Source of the DNA: Brachybacterium sacelli
GTDB taxonomy: Bacteria; Actinomycetota; Actinomycetes; Actinomycetales; Dermabacteraceae
Direction of reading: 5' to 3'
Assembly (NCBI RefSeq): GCF_017876545.1
Contig: NZ_JAGIOD010000001.1
Coordinates: 1,860,001 to 1,924,000 of the forward strand
Length of the DNA stretch: 64,000 nt
Below the pieces are notes generated by a model. It did not search any database. It was not told the DNA's origin and was given only the letters and a program-made list of their open reading frames with translations. A program made the position numbers and the translations under genes. Of the stretch, positions 32,117-42,346 are shown in pieces; positions within the stretch are counted from its first letter, which is position 1; each line of letters begins with the position of its first letter.

Positions 32117-33145
32117 TCAGCTCACCGGGGCGAGGACGCCCACCAGTGAGAAGAGGTCCTTGGGGTCGTCGGGCTGTGCCACCAGGTCCACCTCGGACTG
32201 CAGATCCGAGCCCGCGGTCGCGTCCCGCGCGCAGCGCAGGGCGGAGAAGTCGGCGATGGCGAAGCCGACGGAGTCGAACACCGTGACGTCCTCGGGGCCG
32301 GTGCGGCCGGGGGCGGTCCCGGTGAGCACCTGCCACAGCTCGGTGACGGGGAAGTCCGGGTCCATCTGCTGGATCTCGCCCTCGAGGCGGGTCTGGGCCG
32401 TGAACTCGACGACCACCCGAGCGGCCTCGAGGATCGCGGCGTCCAGCTCGGTCTTGCCGGGACAGTCTCCGCCGATCGCGTTGACGTGCACGCCGGGGCG
32501 CACCTGGTCGGCATCCAGGACCGTGTTGCGTGCCTTGTCGGCGGTGCAGGTGGTGATGATGTCGGCCCCGTCGACCGCCTCGTCCACAGAGGTCGCCGGG
32601 TGCACGCGGAAGCCGAGCGGCTCGAGGTTGCCCCGCACCTTCTCGACCGCGGCGGGGTCGACGTCGAACACCCGCAGATCCTCGAGGCCGAGCACGCCAC
32701 GGAAGGCCAGGGCCTGGAACTCGGACTGCGAGCCGGCCCCGATCAGCGCCAGGGTGCGCGAGTCGGGCCGGGCGAGGACCTTCGCCGCCAGCGCCGAGGT
32801 CGCGGCGGTGCGCAGCGCCGTCAGGAGCGTCATCTCGGCGAGGAAAGTGGGATAGCCGTTGTCGACGTCGGCCAGCACCCCGAAGGCGGTGACGGTCTGG
32901 AAGCCGCGCGCGGGATTGGAGGGGTGTCCGTTGACGTACTTGAAGGAGTAGGTCTCCCCGTCGGAGGTCGGCATCAGCTCGATCACGCCGAGCGGGGTGT
33001 GGCTGGCGATCCGCGGGGTCTTGTCGAAGCGCTCCCAGCGGCGGAAGTCCGCCTCCAGGTACTCGGTCATCCGCACGAGGATCCTCTCGGCGCCGTCGCG
33101 CCGGATCCACCGGGCCATGTTCGCGACATCGAGCAGCTGCGTCAT
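32117..33145 (-). CDS. ocd: Ornithine cyclodeaminase
   Basis: 342 residues, the usual length of the mu-crystallin/OCD family. The NAD motif is ALIGAGSQSEFQAL (near residue 133). The catalytic aspartate region NAIGGDCPGKTELD (near 225) is the form found in true ornithine cyclodeaminases rather than alanine dehydrogenases. The reaction turns L-ornithine into L-proline with loss of ammonia. ATG 33145 has AGGAGG 6 bases upstream, the best ribosome site in the region. An Lrp/AsnC regulator is divergent, 152 bases away, and probably controls it. Confidence 0.9.
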   Translation of the reverse strand: MTQLLDVANMARWIRRDGAERILVRMTEYLEADFRRWERFDKTPRIASHTPLGVIELMPTSDGETYSFKYVNGHPSNPARGFQTVTAFGVLADVDNGYPTFLAEMTLLTALRTAATSALAAKVLARPDSRTLALIGAGSQSEFQALAFRGVLGLEDLRVFDVDPAAVEKVRGNLEPLGFRVHPATSVDEAVDGADIITTCTADKARNTVLDADQVRPGVHVNAIGGDCPGKTELDAAILEAARVVVEFTAQTRLEGEIQQMDPDFPVTELWQVLTGTAPGRTGPEDVTVFDSVGFAIADFSALRCARDATAGSDLQSEVDLVAQPDDPKDLFSLVGVLAPVS

Positions 33146-33201
33146 CACTGAACCTCCTGGTCGCGGGACCGGTCGCGGGGTTCGCCGGCGCTGGTGCTCC
33201 C

Positions 33202-33207
33202 AGCGTA
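33202..33207 (-). promoter_or_regulatory. -10 box TACGCT, promoter of the ornithine cyclodeaminase gene
   Basis: TACGCT on the minus strand lies 56 bases upstream of ATG 33145, leaving a leader that includes AGGAGG. A TGCGCA palindrome begins 3 bases upstream of this box. Confidence 0.45.
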
Positions 33208-33210
33208 GAG

Positions 33211-33276
33211 TGCGCAGATGGCGGGCGGTAGAGCCAGATCGCAGAAGATCTGCGCACCCACTGCGCACTCTGCGCG
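33211..33276. promoter_or_regulatory. TGCGCA repeat array between ocd and its Lrp-type regulator
   Basis: TGCGCA occurs at 33211-33216, 33251-33256 and 33262-33267, with TGCGCG at 33271-33276. The copy at 33262 falls exactly where the -35 element of the regulator gene would lie (17 bases before its -10 box), and the copy at 33211 abuts the ocd -10 box. This is the arrangement expected for Lrp-type control of both genes. Confidence 0.5.
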
Positions 33277-33284
33277 AAGGGAGC

Positions 33285-33290
33285 TATCAT
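33285..33290 (+). promoter_or_regulatory. -10 box TATCAT, leaderless promoter of the Lrp-type gene
   Basis: TATCAT is followed by 7 bases and ATG 33298. Confidence 0.5.
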
Positions 33291-33297
33291 TGTGCCC

Positions 33298-33729
33298 ATG
33301 GAGCGGATCTCGGATCTCGACGAACGGCTGCTGGCGGCGCTGCGCAAGGACGGCCGCGCCCCGATCGCGACCCTCGCCACCCGACTCGGGGTCTCCCGCG
33401 CGACAATCTCCAGCCGTCTGGACAAGCTCACCGCCGCCGGTGTGATCGTCGGCTTCACCGTGCGGGTACGGGACTACGCCGAGACCGCCACCGTGCGTGC
33501 CACCTCCCTCATCGAGGTCGAAGGGCGTACCACGGGCAGGGTGATCGCACGCCTGCGTGGCTTCCCCGAGATCCAGGCCCTGCACACCACCAACGGCGGC
33601 TGGGACCTGGTCGCCGAGATCGCGTGCCCGGATCTTCCCGCCTTCGACGAGGTGCTGCGCCGCATCCGCTCGATCGACGGGGTCGTCAACAGCGAGACCA
33701 GCCTGCTGCTCAGCTCCGTCCTGCGCTGA
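33298..33729 (+). CDS. Lrp/AsnC-family transcriptional regulator
   Basis: 143 residues. The N-terminal helix-turn-helix spans about 3-50 (LDERLLAALRKDGRAPIATL then LGVSRATISSRLDKL), and the C-terminal RAM/ACT-like domain (about 65-140) includes the loop TTNGGWDLVAEIAC. Such proteins form octamers and sense amino acids. Being divergent from ornithine cyclodeaminase, it most likely responds to ornithine, arginine or proline. The start follows a leaderless promoter; an in-frame start two codons upstream is less likely. Confidence 0.9.
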   Translation: MERISDLDERLLAALRKDGRAPIATLATRLGVSRATISSRLDKLTAAGVIVGFTVRVRDYAETATVRATSLIEVEGRTTGRVIARLRGFPEIQALHTTNGGWDLVAEIACPDLPAFDEVLRRIRSIDGVVNSETSLLLSSVLR

Positions 33730-33746
33730 GCAGCAGGTCCCATCCC

Positions 33747-34523
33747 TCAGCCGGTCAGGAGCCCGGGGGTGCCCGTCAGGGTCACGACGATGGCCACCGA
33801 CGCGTAGGCGGTCAGCGCCGTGCACACGAGCCATTCCCGCGCGCTGCCGGCATTGCCCAGCAGGGGCAGGGCGATGTCGCCGCTGCGCTGCCAGAGCGCC
33901 GAGGCGAGACTCCGCGGGGGCCGGACCACCAGGGGCCACGTCGGGAACGGGATCCCGTCCGTGGTGAGCAGGTCGCCGACGAGGTGGGTCAACGTGCCCA
34001 CGGCGACGGCGGCCGGCAGCCAGATGGACACCTCCGGGGCGATGACGGCGATCAGCAGGGCGGAGGCGAGTCCCACGAGCCAGGGGAGCAGCACGCCCTC
34101 GACCACCTTCAGCGCCCGCGTGCCCAGGGCGCACATCACGCCCACCAGGACCACCGGACCGGTGGGGATCTCGCCGAGGACCGGCACGCGGGCTCGGTGG
34201 TCGAGCCCGCTCACCAGCACCGCCAGGGCGGTGACGGCGAGCACGGCCAGCAGCGTGTGGGTCGCTCCGCGATGGCCGGCCACGGCGCCGACGCTCCGGG
34301 TGAGGAGCTTGGACAGTCGCCCCGCGGAGCGGGAGACGGTGGCGCCGGGGTGGTCGATGTCCGGCAGCAGTGCAGCGCCCGTGGCGACCAGGGCGCCGGA
34401 GAGCACCTGAGCGCCGTCCAGACTCCACAGGCCCAGACCCACGTGACGGTCCAGCACCTCGACCGATCCGGTCAGCGCCATCCACGCGGCGGTGCCGCTG
34501 ATCGCGTGATGTCCGCCCATCAT
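33747..34523 (-). CDS. YdjM-like membrane-bound metal-dependent hydrolase
   Basis: 258 residues. Conserved polar motifs are GHHAISG at the N-terminus, LLPDIDHPGATVS (near 50), GHRGATHTLL (near 80) and LTHLVGDLLTTDGI (near 160). They supply the histidine-aspartate metal ligands of the LexA-binding YdjM family and sit among several hydrophobic helices. The natural substrate is unknown; relatives are induced on DNA damage in E. coli. GAGGAGG precedes the ATG at 34523 by 6 bases, deciding among three neighbouring ATGs (34520, 34523, 34529). Confidence 0.85.
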   Translation of the reverse strand: MMGGHHAISGTAAWMALTGSVEVLDRHVGLGLWSLDGAQVLSGALVATGAALLPDIDHPGATVSRSAGRLSKLLTRSVGAVAGHRGATHTLLAVLAVTALAVLVSGLDHRARVPVLGEIPTGPVVLVGVMCALGTRALKVVEGVLLPWLVGLASALLIAVIAPEVSIWLPAAVAVGTLTHLVGDLLTTDGIPFPTWPLVVRPPRSLASALWQRSGDIALPLLGNAGSAREWLVCTALTAYASVAIVVTLTGTPGLLTG

Positions 34524-34674
34524 GGGCATCCTCCTCGGGAGCCGATCGAGTGGCCTCACCAGGGGAAGGAAGCGGACGAAGCCGCTGGTGGGACACTCGA
34601 GGTCACCGGGGAGGAGGGCCGGGGACGAGCCTACCGGCAGCGCCGCACCCGACCGCCCCCGTCAGCCGCGCCGA

Positions 34675-36198
<1,524 letters not shown>

Positions 36199-36328
36199 GA
36201 CGTTCCCTTCGGTGCGGTCGTGGACGTCCGCTCCGTCGCCGGTCGCCGACGCTGCGTCTGCGATCCCGACGACGTCGTCGGATGCCCGAACCGTACTGCG
36301 CGTCACGTTGCGCGCACGTTGCACCGGG

Positions 36329-37642
36329 TCAGGCGACCTCGCCGCGCAGGGCCTGGGCGCGCACCACGGCCGCGGCCCGCTCGGGGGCGTCCGGCGCGGC
36401 GAGCTCCAGCACGGCCATGAGCACGTCGAGATCGTGCTCCGCCTCGGGCAGCTGCGCATAGGCCCAGAGCTGCTCCGGGGTCCCCGCGTCGAGGACGAGC
36501 TCGCGCACGTGGGCGCTCGTGCGGCGACGCAGGTGCTCCATCGCCGGGGCCTGCGACAGCGGCAGGACGGCTCCGGCATAGTGCCGCAGGACGGCGGGGA
36601 CATCACCGCGGGCGAGCGCCTCCCGGGTGCGGAGCAGATCGCTGTCCAGCCCCCCGACCAGGAGGTACGGGCGGGAGGTGACCTCCACGGCGGGCCCACC
36701 GTCGGCGAACCCGGCCAGCATCCTGCGCAGGCGGACCACCTCCGCGCGCACCGTGCCCTCGGCGCTCTCGCTGCCGTGCAGCTCCTCGGCGAGCTCTGCG
36801 CCGGTGATGCCGCCCGGGCTCAGGTGGAGCAGGGTGAGGAGCTCGGCATGGCGGGCGGTGAGCTCGACCGAGTGGTCTCCTTGATGCAGCAGAGGGATCC
36901 GCCGCCCGGTCAGCTCGAGCTCGCACGCCCCGTCGAGGGCCGCGGGGCGTGCCCGGTACGGCCCGGGGCGGGGCCCCGGCGAGGAGAGCACGGTGTGCAG
37001 GTGCTCCTGCACGGCGCGGGCGGTCGCCTCGAGGAGCGGGAGGACGAGGGGCGCGACGGCGTCCGTGCTCCCGGTGACATCGAGGACGCCGAGGGGCTCC
37101 CGGGTGTGCGGGTGCAGCACGGGCACCGCGCTGCAGCTCCAGGAATGCACGGCCTCGTGGAAGTGCTCCGCGCCCACCACCTGCATCGAGGAGCTCGTGG
37201 CCAGGGCCAGGGCCGGCGCGGAGGTGCCCATGGCACCCTCGGACCAGTCGGCTCCGGCGGCGAAGCCCATCTCCTCCGCGCGATCGATCTCGCGGGACCG
37301 GCCTTCGACCCACAGCAGGCGGCCGTGCGCATCGCCGAGCGCGACCACCAGGCCCGCGTCGACGGCAGGGTCGATCAGCCGTGATCGCAACAGGGGGAGC
37401 ACCGATTCGAACACGTGCCGGCGACGGAACTCCTCGAGCTCCTCCCCGACGACAACGGGGCGTGCCGACGTGGCACCGTGCTCGGGGAGGGAGGCGAGGG
37501 AGCGCCGCCAGGAGGAGAGGACCGCCTCGCGGACGAGGCCGTCGCCCTCCCGGGGATCGGTCGCGGCCTGCAGGTCCTCATGGGCGCGCAGCAGCCGAGC
37601 CTGGTAGGCGACATCGGTCGGGGACCACGGCGCGGTGGTCAT
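36329..37642 (-). CDS. GAF-domain transcriptional regulator of the aldehyde dehydrogenase gene
   Basis: 437 residues. An AcoR-like N-terminal region ([15 protein letters not shown]) leads into a GAF sensor domain (about 75-230: [18 protein letters not shown], then [19 protein letters not shown] and [10 protein letters not shown]). The C-terminal third is a winged-helix-like DNA-binding domain ([13 protein letters not shown] then [12 protein letters not shown]), and the AAA+ domain of true AcoR is absent. It probably activates the aldehyde dehydrogenase gene 130 bases downstream in response to an alcohol or aldehyde. The start at 37642 is the first methionine before the conserved region; the ribosome site is weak. 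Confidence 0.82.
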   Translation of the reverse strand: MTTAPWSPTDVAYQARLLRAHEDLQAATDPREGDGLVREAVLSSWRRSLASLPEHGATSARPVVVGEELEEFRRRHVFESVLPLLRSRLIDPAVDAGLVVALGDAHGRLLWVEGRSREIDRAEEMGFAAGADWSEGAMGTSAPALALATSSSMQVVGAEHFHEAVHSWSCSAVPVLHPHTREPLGVLDVTGSTDAVAPLVLPLLEATARAVQEHLHTVLSSPGPRPGPYRARPAALDGACELELTGRRIPLLHQGDHSVELTARHAELLTLLHLSPGGITGAELAEELHGSESAEGTVRAEVVRLRRMLAGFADGGPAVEVTSRPYLLVGGLDSDLLRTREALARGDVPAVLRHYAGAVLPLSQAPAMEHLRRRTSAHVRELVLDAGTPEQLWAYAQLPEAEHDLDVLMAVLELAAPDAPERAAAVVRAQALRGEVA

Positions 37643-37794
37643 GCGGAGGCACCATCGCGGGTCACGGGCCGAACTGCGGGAGGGTTTGCCTTCAGAGCAG
37701 TGCTGATCACGATTCACCTCATTGTTGCTCGCCTCACAACTGGCCAGACGCTACCGCGACGGCGAGGGCGGGGCAAAGCCGAGGGCGGCGGGGC

Positions 37795-40644
37795 TCAGCC
37801 GGTCACCGCGGCCAGCAGCTCCAGCACGTGCCGGTACGCCTTCCCGGTGGCGGCCTGCATGCCCAGCTCGCAGGTGCGGTTCGCGGAGACGTACCAGTCG
37901 GTCTCCCGACGGGCGACCTCGGCGGCCTCCTCCGCGGTGGCCGAGGCCGTGAGTTCCGGGTGCAGCATGCCGCGGTCGCCCGCGTAGCCGCAGCAGCCCC
38001 AGCTGACCGGCACCACGACATCCTGCGCGCACGCCTCGGCGATCGCCACCAGGTCCTCACTCGCCCCGAGATGCGTGGTCGAGCAGGTGGGGTGCACCGT
38101 CACCGAGGCGGCGGGGGCCCGTACCGGCAGGTGCGGCAGCAGATGCCGTCGCACATAGGTGACCGCATCGATGACCTCGACCCCCGTGCCCTCCATGGCG
38201 CCGAGGATCCCTTCGGTGCAGCTGGCGGCATCGACGATCACGGGCAGCTCGCCGCCGTGGGTCGCCGCGAGCAGGGTGGTGCGCACCCGCTCGCGCATCT
38301 GCTCCTTCGCGCGGGTCATGCCCTTGGAGGAGAAGGGCGTGCCGCAGCACAGTGAGGCGGCGTCGTCCGGCACGGCCAGGCGCACCCCGGCGCGCTGGGC
38401 GAGCAGGGTCAGCGAGGCGGGGACCCCGTCGGAGGTACGAGGCCCAGTGGTGGTCGCGCTCCCGCCGTCACCGTTCCCGCACGCACAGTCGCCACCGCAG
38501 CCCCCGGAGCTGCGCCCGGTCGGCTCCTCGGCGGCACCGAACATGGTGTGCACACAGGCCGGGAGGTACACGGCGCTGTCGTCGGCCGAGGCCCGACCGC
38601 GGCCCCCGGCCCGTCGCACCGCGCCTCCGTGGCGGGGGAGCTCGCTGCGGTACTGCGGGACCACGTCGGAGCCCAGCAGGGCGCGGCCGAGGTCCGTCGC
38701 GGTCCGGGGGAGCACCGGGGGCAGGGCACCGGCGACCCCCATCGCGGCGGACGCCCCCCGCGTCACCAGGTCCCAGCTGCCCTCGGCGGCGCCCCACGCG
38801 GCGTTCGGGGCCTTCCCGGCATCCTCCGCCCGCAGTCGGCGCACCAGGTCACCGGTGTTGATGTCCACGGGGCAGGCGGTCACGCACATGCCGTCGACCG
38901 CGCAGGTCTGCAGGCCCTGGTACTCGTAGCCCTTCCGGATCGCGGCGGCGGTCGCGAGGTCCCCACGCTGCTCGGTGAGCTTCGCATCGCGCCGCAGCAC
39001 GATCCGCTGGCGCGGGGTGAGGGTGAGGTCCTTGCTGGGGCACACCGGCTCGCAGTACCCGCACTCCACGCAGCGGTCCGCCTCCTCCTCGATCTCGGTG
39101 ACCTCTTTGAGATCGCGCATGTGGGCCGAGGGGTCGTCGGTCAGCACCACGCCCGGATTGAGGATCCCGGCGGGATCGACCAGGGCCTTGATCTCGCGCA
39201 TCACCGAGTACAGCTCCGGCCCGTACTGGCGCTCGACGAACGGGGCCATGACGCGACCGGTGCCGTGCTCGGCCTTGAGGTTGCCGCCATGGCCCAGCAC
39301 GAGGTCGGCCATGTCCTCGGTGAAGGCCTCCAGCCGCGTGGAGGACTCCCCGAGCTGCTCGTTGAGCAGGAAGTGGATGTTGCCGTCCTTGGCGTGCCCG
39401 AAGATCACGGATTCGGCGTACCCGTGCCGGTCGAAAAGTCCCTGCAGGCCGCGGCAGGTGGCCTCCAGCTCGGGGACCGGCACCACCACGTCCTCCAGCA
39501 GCGCCGTCGACCCCGCCGGCCGTGCCCCCGCGACCGCGGCGTACAGACCCTTGCGGGTGGTCCACATCGCCGCGCGCCGCGCCGTGTCGGTCGTCATCTC
39601 GAGCGGCACCGCCAGCCCCAGCCCCTCGGACAGGGAGACCGCGGAGTCGGCCTGCCGGGAGAGTTCGGCGGGATCGTCGCTGCGGTGCTCGACCAGCAGC
39701 GCCGCATGGGAGTCGACCTCCAGGCCCAGGATCTCCTGAGGAGCCCCGGTCAGTCCCTGCGCGACGATCAGGGACCGCGCATCCATGAGCTCGGCGGTCG
39801 CGAAGCCGGCTCCCACCACCTCGGGCAGCGCCGCGGTCGCGGCCTGCAGCGACGGCAGCACCATCAGTCCCGTGGTGATGTGCTTCTGGATCGGCACGGT
39901 GCGGAAGGTGGCCGAGGAGACGAAGGCCAGGGTGCCCTCGGAGCCGACGACGAGATGGGCGAGCACGTCGGCCGGGGTCTCGAAGTCCAGCAGAGCGTTG
40001 AGGCCGTAGCCCATCGTGTTCTTCAGGGCGAAGCGCTCGCGGATCACGCGGGTGGCCTCGGCGTCGTCCTGCACCCGACGCATCAGGCGCACCAGGCCCT
40101 CGTGCAGATCCGGCTCCTCGCGCCGCAGGCGCGCGTCGGCCCCCTCGAGGCCCGTGTCGACCACGGTGCCGCTGGGCAGCACGAACCGCAGGGCCTCGAG
40201 CGTGCGGTAGGAGTTCTCGGCGATCCCTGCTGCCATGCCGGAGGAGTTGTTGGCGATGACGCCGCCGATGGTGCAGGCGACCTCGGAGGCCGGGTCCGGG
40301 CCGAGCCGCCGCATGTGCCTCAGCAGATGGGCGTTGACCTGTCGCAGCGTCGCCCCGGGGCCGACGCGCACGCGCTCGCCGCCCTCGAGCACCTCGACGG
40401 TGCGGAAGTGCCTGCGCACGTCGGCGAGCACCGCGTCGGTCTGCGCCTGACCGGACAGGCTGGTGCCGCCGGAGCGGAAGGTCAGCGGACGACGGTCCCG
40501 GGTGGCCGCGCGCAGGAGCGAGACCACCTGTGCCTCGTCCTCGGGAGCGGTCACGGCCTCCGGCAGCAACAGATAGTGCGAGGCGTCGTGGGCGAGAGCA
40601 TGGCGGGCGACGACATCGGTGTCGAGCGGCGGTGCGGCGGTCAT
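37795..40644 (-). CDS. Fused FAD-binding and Fe-S/CCG-domain oxidoreductase (D-lactate/glycolate dehydrogenase type)
   Basis: 949 residues. The N-terminal half is a PCMH-type FAD domain (RSGGTSLSGQAQTD near residue 57) followed by an FAD-oxidase C domain (PAGILNPGVVL near 490). Two [4Fe-4S] ferredoxin motifs follow, CVECGYCEPVCP (near 520) and CAVDGMCVTACP (near 585). The C-terminus has two CCG domains, LCCGTPFSS and WGCCGYAGD. This fusion joins GlcD- and GlcF-like parts in one chain and oxidises a 2-hydroxyacid such as D-lactate to feed the respiratory chain. An extra cysteine cluster GGCGGDCACGNG (near residue 715) is unusual. The gene diverges from the glutaminase gene. Confidence 0.92.
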   Translation of the reverse strand: MTAAPPLDTDVVARHALAHDASHYLLLPEAVTAPEDEAQVVSLLRAATRDRRPLTFRSGGTSLSGQAQTDAVLADVRRHFRTVEVLEGGERVRVGPGATLRQVNAHLLRHMRRLGPDPASEVACTIGGVIANNSSGMAAGIAENSYRTLEALRFVLPSGTVVDTGLEGADARLRREEPDLHEGLVRLMRRVQDDAEATRVIRERFALKNTMGYGLNALLDFETPADVLAHLVVGSEGTLAFVSSATFRTVPIQKHITTGLMVLPSLQAATAALPEVVGAGFATAELMDARSLIVAQGLTGAPQEILGLEVDSHAALLVEHRSDDPAELSRQADSAVSLSEGLGLAVPLEMTTDTARRAAMWTTRKGLYAAVAGARPAGSTALLEDVVVPVPELEATCRGLQGLFDRHGYAESVIFGHAKDGNIHFLLNEQLGESSTRLEAFTEDMADLVLGHGGNLKAEHGTGRVMAPFVERQYGPELYSVMREIKALVDPAGILNPGVVLTDDPSAHMRDLKEVTEIEEEADRCVECGYCEPVCPSKDLTLTPRQRIVLRRDAKLTEQRGDLATAAAIRKGYEYQGLQTCAVDGMCVTACPVDINTGDLVRRLRAEDAGKAPNAAWGAAEGSWDLVTRGASAAMGVAGALPPVLPRTATDLGRALLGSDVVPQYRSELPRHGGAVRRAGGRGRASADDSAVYLPACVHTMFGAAEEPTGRSSGGCGGDCACGNGDGGSATTTGPRTSDGVPASLTLLAQRAGVRLAVPDDAASLCCGTPFSSKGMTRAKEQMRERVRTTLLAATHGGELPVIVDAASCTEGILGAMEGTGVEVIDAVTYVRRHLLPHLPVRAPAASVTVHPTCSTTHLGASEDLVAIAEACAQDVVVPVSWGCCGYAGDRGMLHPELTASATAEEAAEVARRETDWYVSANRTCELGMQAATGKAYRHVLELLAAVTG

Positions 40645-40724
40645 GCTTCACGGTATCCCGCACTCGCGAGGAGCGGGACGAGCGTCATCGCCTGGCGAGA
40701 AAGCCCGGCGTGCCGGGCGACCTG

Positions 40725-40730
40725 TACGGT
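40725..40730 (+). promoter_or_regulatory. -10 box TACGGT, leaderless promoter of glsA
   Basis: TACGGT is followed by 7 bases and GTG 40738. The divergent dehydrogenase start (40644) also has a TACCGT box, 5 bases upstream of its ATG. Confidence 0.5.
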
Positions 40731-40737
40731 CGGAGCC

Positions 40738-41715
40738 GTGACGAGCTCCCTGACTACGTACCTGGATCGCCTCACCCTCGCCCTGTCCACCGCTGGCTCG
40801 GACGGGACCATCCCCGAGCTCTCGCGCCTCTCGGGTGCGCAGGAGGAGCATCTCGGGGTCGCCCTGTGCTCGATCGACGGGGAGATCACACTCTCGGGCA
40901 CCGACCACGCCTTCCCCGTGCAGTCGATCTCGAAGGCCTTCGCCTACGGCGCCGCGATCGACCAGCACGGCATGGAGTACGTGAACTCGATCGTCGACGA
41001 GGAGCCGACGGGGGAGGAGTTCAATGCCCTCAGCCTCGATGCGGACACCAAGAAGCCCAAGAACCCGCTGGTCAACATCGGGGCGATCCGTACCCATGCG
41101 ATGCTCGGCCGCACCCAGGCCCAGCGCACCGAGCGACTGCGCGAGGTGCTCGACGCGGCGGCCGGCCGCCGGCTCGAGCTCCACCAGCAGACCATGGACG
41201 AGGAGCTCGCCACCGCCGATCGCAACCTGGCGCTCGCCTACATGTTGCGCGCGGCCGGGTCGATGCTGGAGAACGCCGAGGAGGTCGTCACGGGGTACAC
41301 CGAGGGGTGCGCGCTGCTCACCACGGTCTCGGACCTGTCGGTGATGGCCGCGACCCTCGCCTCCGGCGGCACCAACCCGCTGACCGGCGAGAAGGTGTTC
41401 TCCCGGGTCGCCGCCCGCAAGGTGCTCTCGGTGATGCTCACCTGCGGCATGTACGACAACGCGGGTGACTGGGTCAGCGATGTCGGCCTCCCGGCGAAGT
41501 CCGGCGTCGGCGGCGGGATCATCGCGGGCCTGCCCTCCCGCTACGGCCTCGCCAGCTACGCCCCGCAGCTGGACGCGCACGGCACCTCGGTGCGCGGCAC
41601 CCTCTTCTTCGAGCGGTTCAGCACCGACTATGTCCTGCACATGCTCGACGGGGTCGAGCCCAGGGACCTCGAGGAGCGGGCGCAGGAGCTGATGGAGGTC
41701 GGCACGCACCCGTGA
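40738..41715 (+). CDS. glsA: Glutaminase A
   Basis: 325 residues. The serine-dependent beta-lactamase-like fold shows the SxxK catalytic motif in FPVQSISKAFAYG (near residue 63). Other conserved stretches are KKPKNPLVNIGAI, VTGYTEGCALL with the catalytic tyrosine, and SGVGGGIIAGLP. It hydrolyses glutamine to glutamate and ammonia in the cytoplasm. The GTG start is set by the leaderless promoter; the frame remains open far upstream through the antisense of the dehydrogenase gene, which is not part of this protein. No STAS or ankyrin domain follows. Confidence 0.95.
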   Translation: MTSSLTTYLDRLTLALSTAGSDGTIPELSRLSGAQEEHLGVALCSIDGEITLSGTDHAFPVQSISKAFAYGAAIDQHGMEYVNSIVDEEPTGEEFNALSLDADTKKPKNPLVNIGAIRTHAMLGRTQAQRTERLREVLDAAAGRRLELHQQTMDEELATADRNLALAYMLRAAGSMLENAEEVVTGYTEGCALLTTVSDLSVMAATLASGGTNPLTGEKVFSRVAARKVLSVMLTCGMYDNAGDWVSDVGLPAKSGVGGGIIAGLPSRYGLASYAPQLDAHGTSVRGTLFFERFSTDYVLHMLDGVEPRDLEERAQELMEVGTHP

Positions 41716-41778
41716 GACGGGGTCGCCGGGTGCCGAACACGGTTGTGACACGGAGGATTTGCTGACACTCTTCCGGCC

Positions 41779-42336
41779 ATGACCAGCGTGCGAGTCCTCG
41801 ACCCCGGTGAGTGGCCGCTCTGGCGCGCGCTGCGACTGCGCGCCCTCGAGGAGTCCCCCTCCGCCTTCGGCAGCACCCTGGCCGAGGTGCTCGCGCGCGA
41901 TGCCGAGTTGTACTGGCGCGCCGGCGTCAGCGCGCCGATGGTCCCCTTCGTGGCGGAGACCGACGGGATCGGCGCGGGGATGGCCCGCCTCATGTTCCCC
42001 GCGCAGCCCGCCTCCACTGCCGAGCTGATCTCGCTCTGGGTCGCTCCCGAGAGCCGCGGCCGGGGCGTCGGCCATGCCCTCGTCGCCGCCGCCGTCGACC
42101 ACCTCGCCGTCCATCACCCGGCGACGCGCCTCCGCCTGGCGGTCGTCGAGTCCAACGCCCCGGCGCGCGCCCTGTACACGGGCAGCGGCTTCGGCGTCGT
42201 CGGCCGCAATCCCGAGGACGACGCCGAGCTGCTCATGGAGCGCCGGGCCGCGACCAGGACGACGGACGCGGACCCCGCGCCGCGGTCCGGCCGGGAAGGG
42301 GCCCGGGTCCGCCGGGAGGGGTCCCGAGATCGGTAG
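41779..42336 (+). CDS. GNAT-family N-acetyltransferase
   Basis: 185 residues. The acetyl-CoA motif A appears as SLWVAPESRGRGVGHALVAA (near 75-95), followed by the motif B region VVESNAPARALYTGSGFGVV. The last 30 residues are polar, charged and not part of the fold. The substrate is not predictable. Upstream, TTGTGA (41743-41748) and GACACT (41764-41769) could form a promoter. Its TAG stop coincides with the first three bases of the next gene's -10 box. Confidence 0.85.
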   Translation: MTSVRVLDPGEWPLWRALRLRALEESPSAFGSTLAEVLARDAELYWRAGVSAPMVPFVAETDGIGAGMARLMFPAQPASTAELISLWVAPESRGRGVGHALVAAAVDHLAVHHPATRLRLAVVESNAPARALYTGSGFGVVGRNPEDDAELLMERRAATRTTDADPAPRSGREGARVRREGSRDR

Positions 42337-42339
42337 ACT
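42334..42339 (+). promoter_or_regulatory. -10 box TAGACT, leaderless promoter of the DUF5926 gene
   Basis: TAGACT is followed by 7 bases and ATG 42347. The box shares its first three bases with the stop codon of the upstream GNAT gene. Confidence 0.5.
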
Positions 42340-42346
42340 TTCCACC

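Noticed and set aside
38548..40737. Long upstream extension of the glutaminase frame
   Set aside because: It is antisense to the D-lactate dehydrogenase-like gene. Glutaminase homology begins right after GTG 40738, which has a leaderless promoter.
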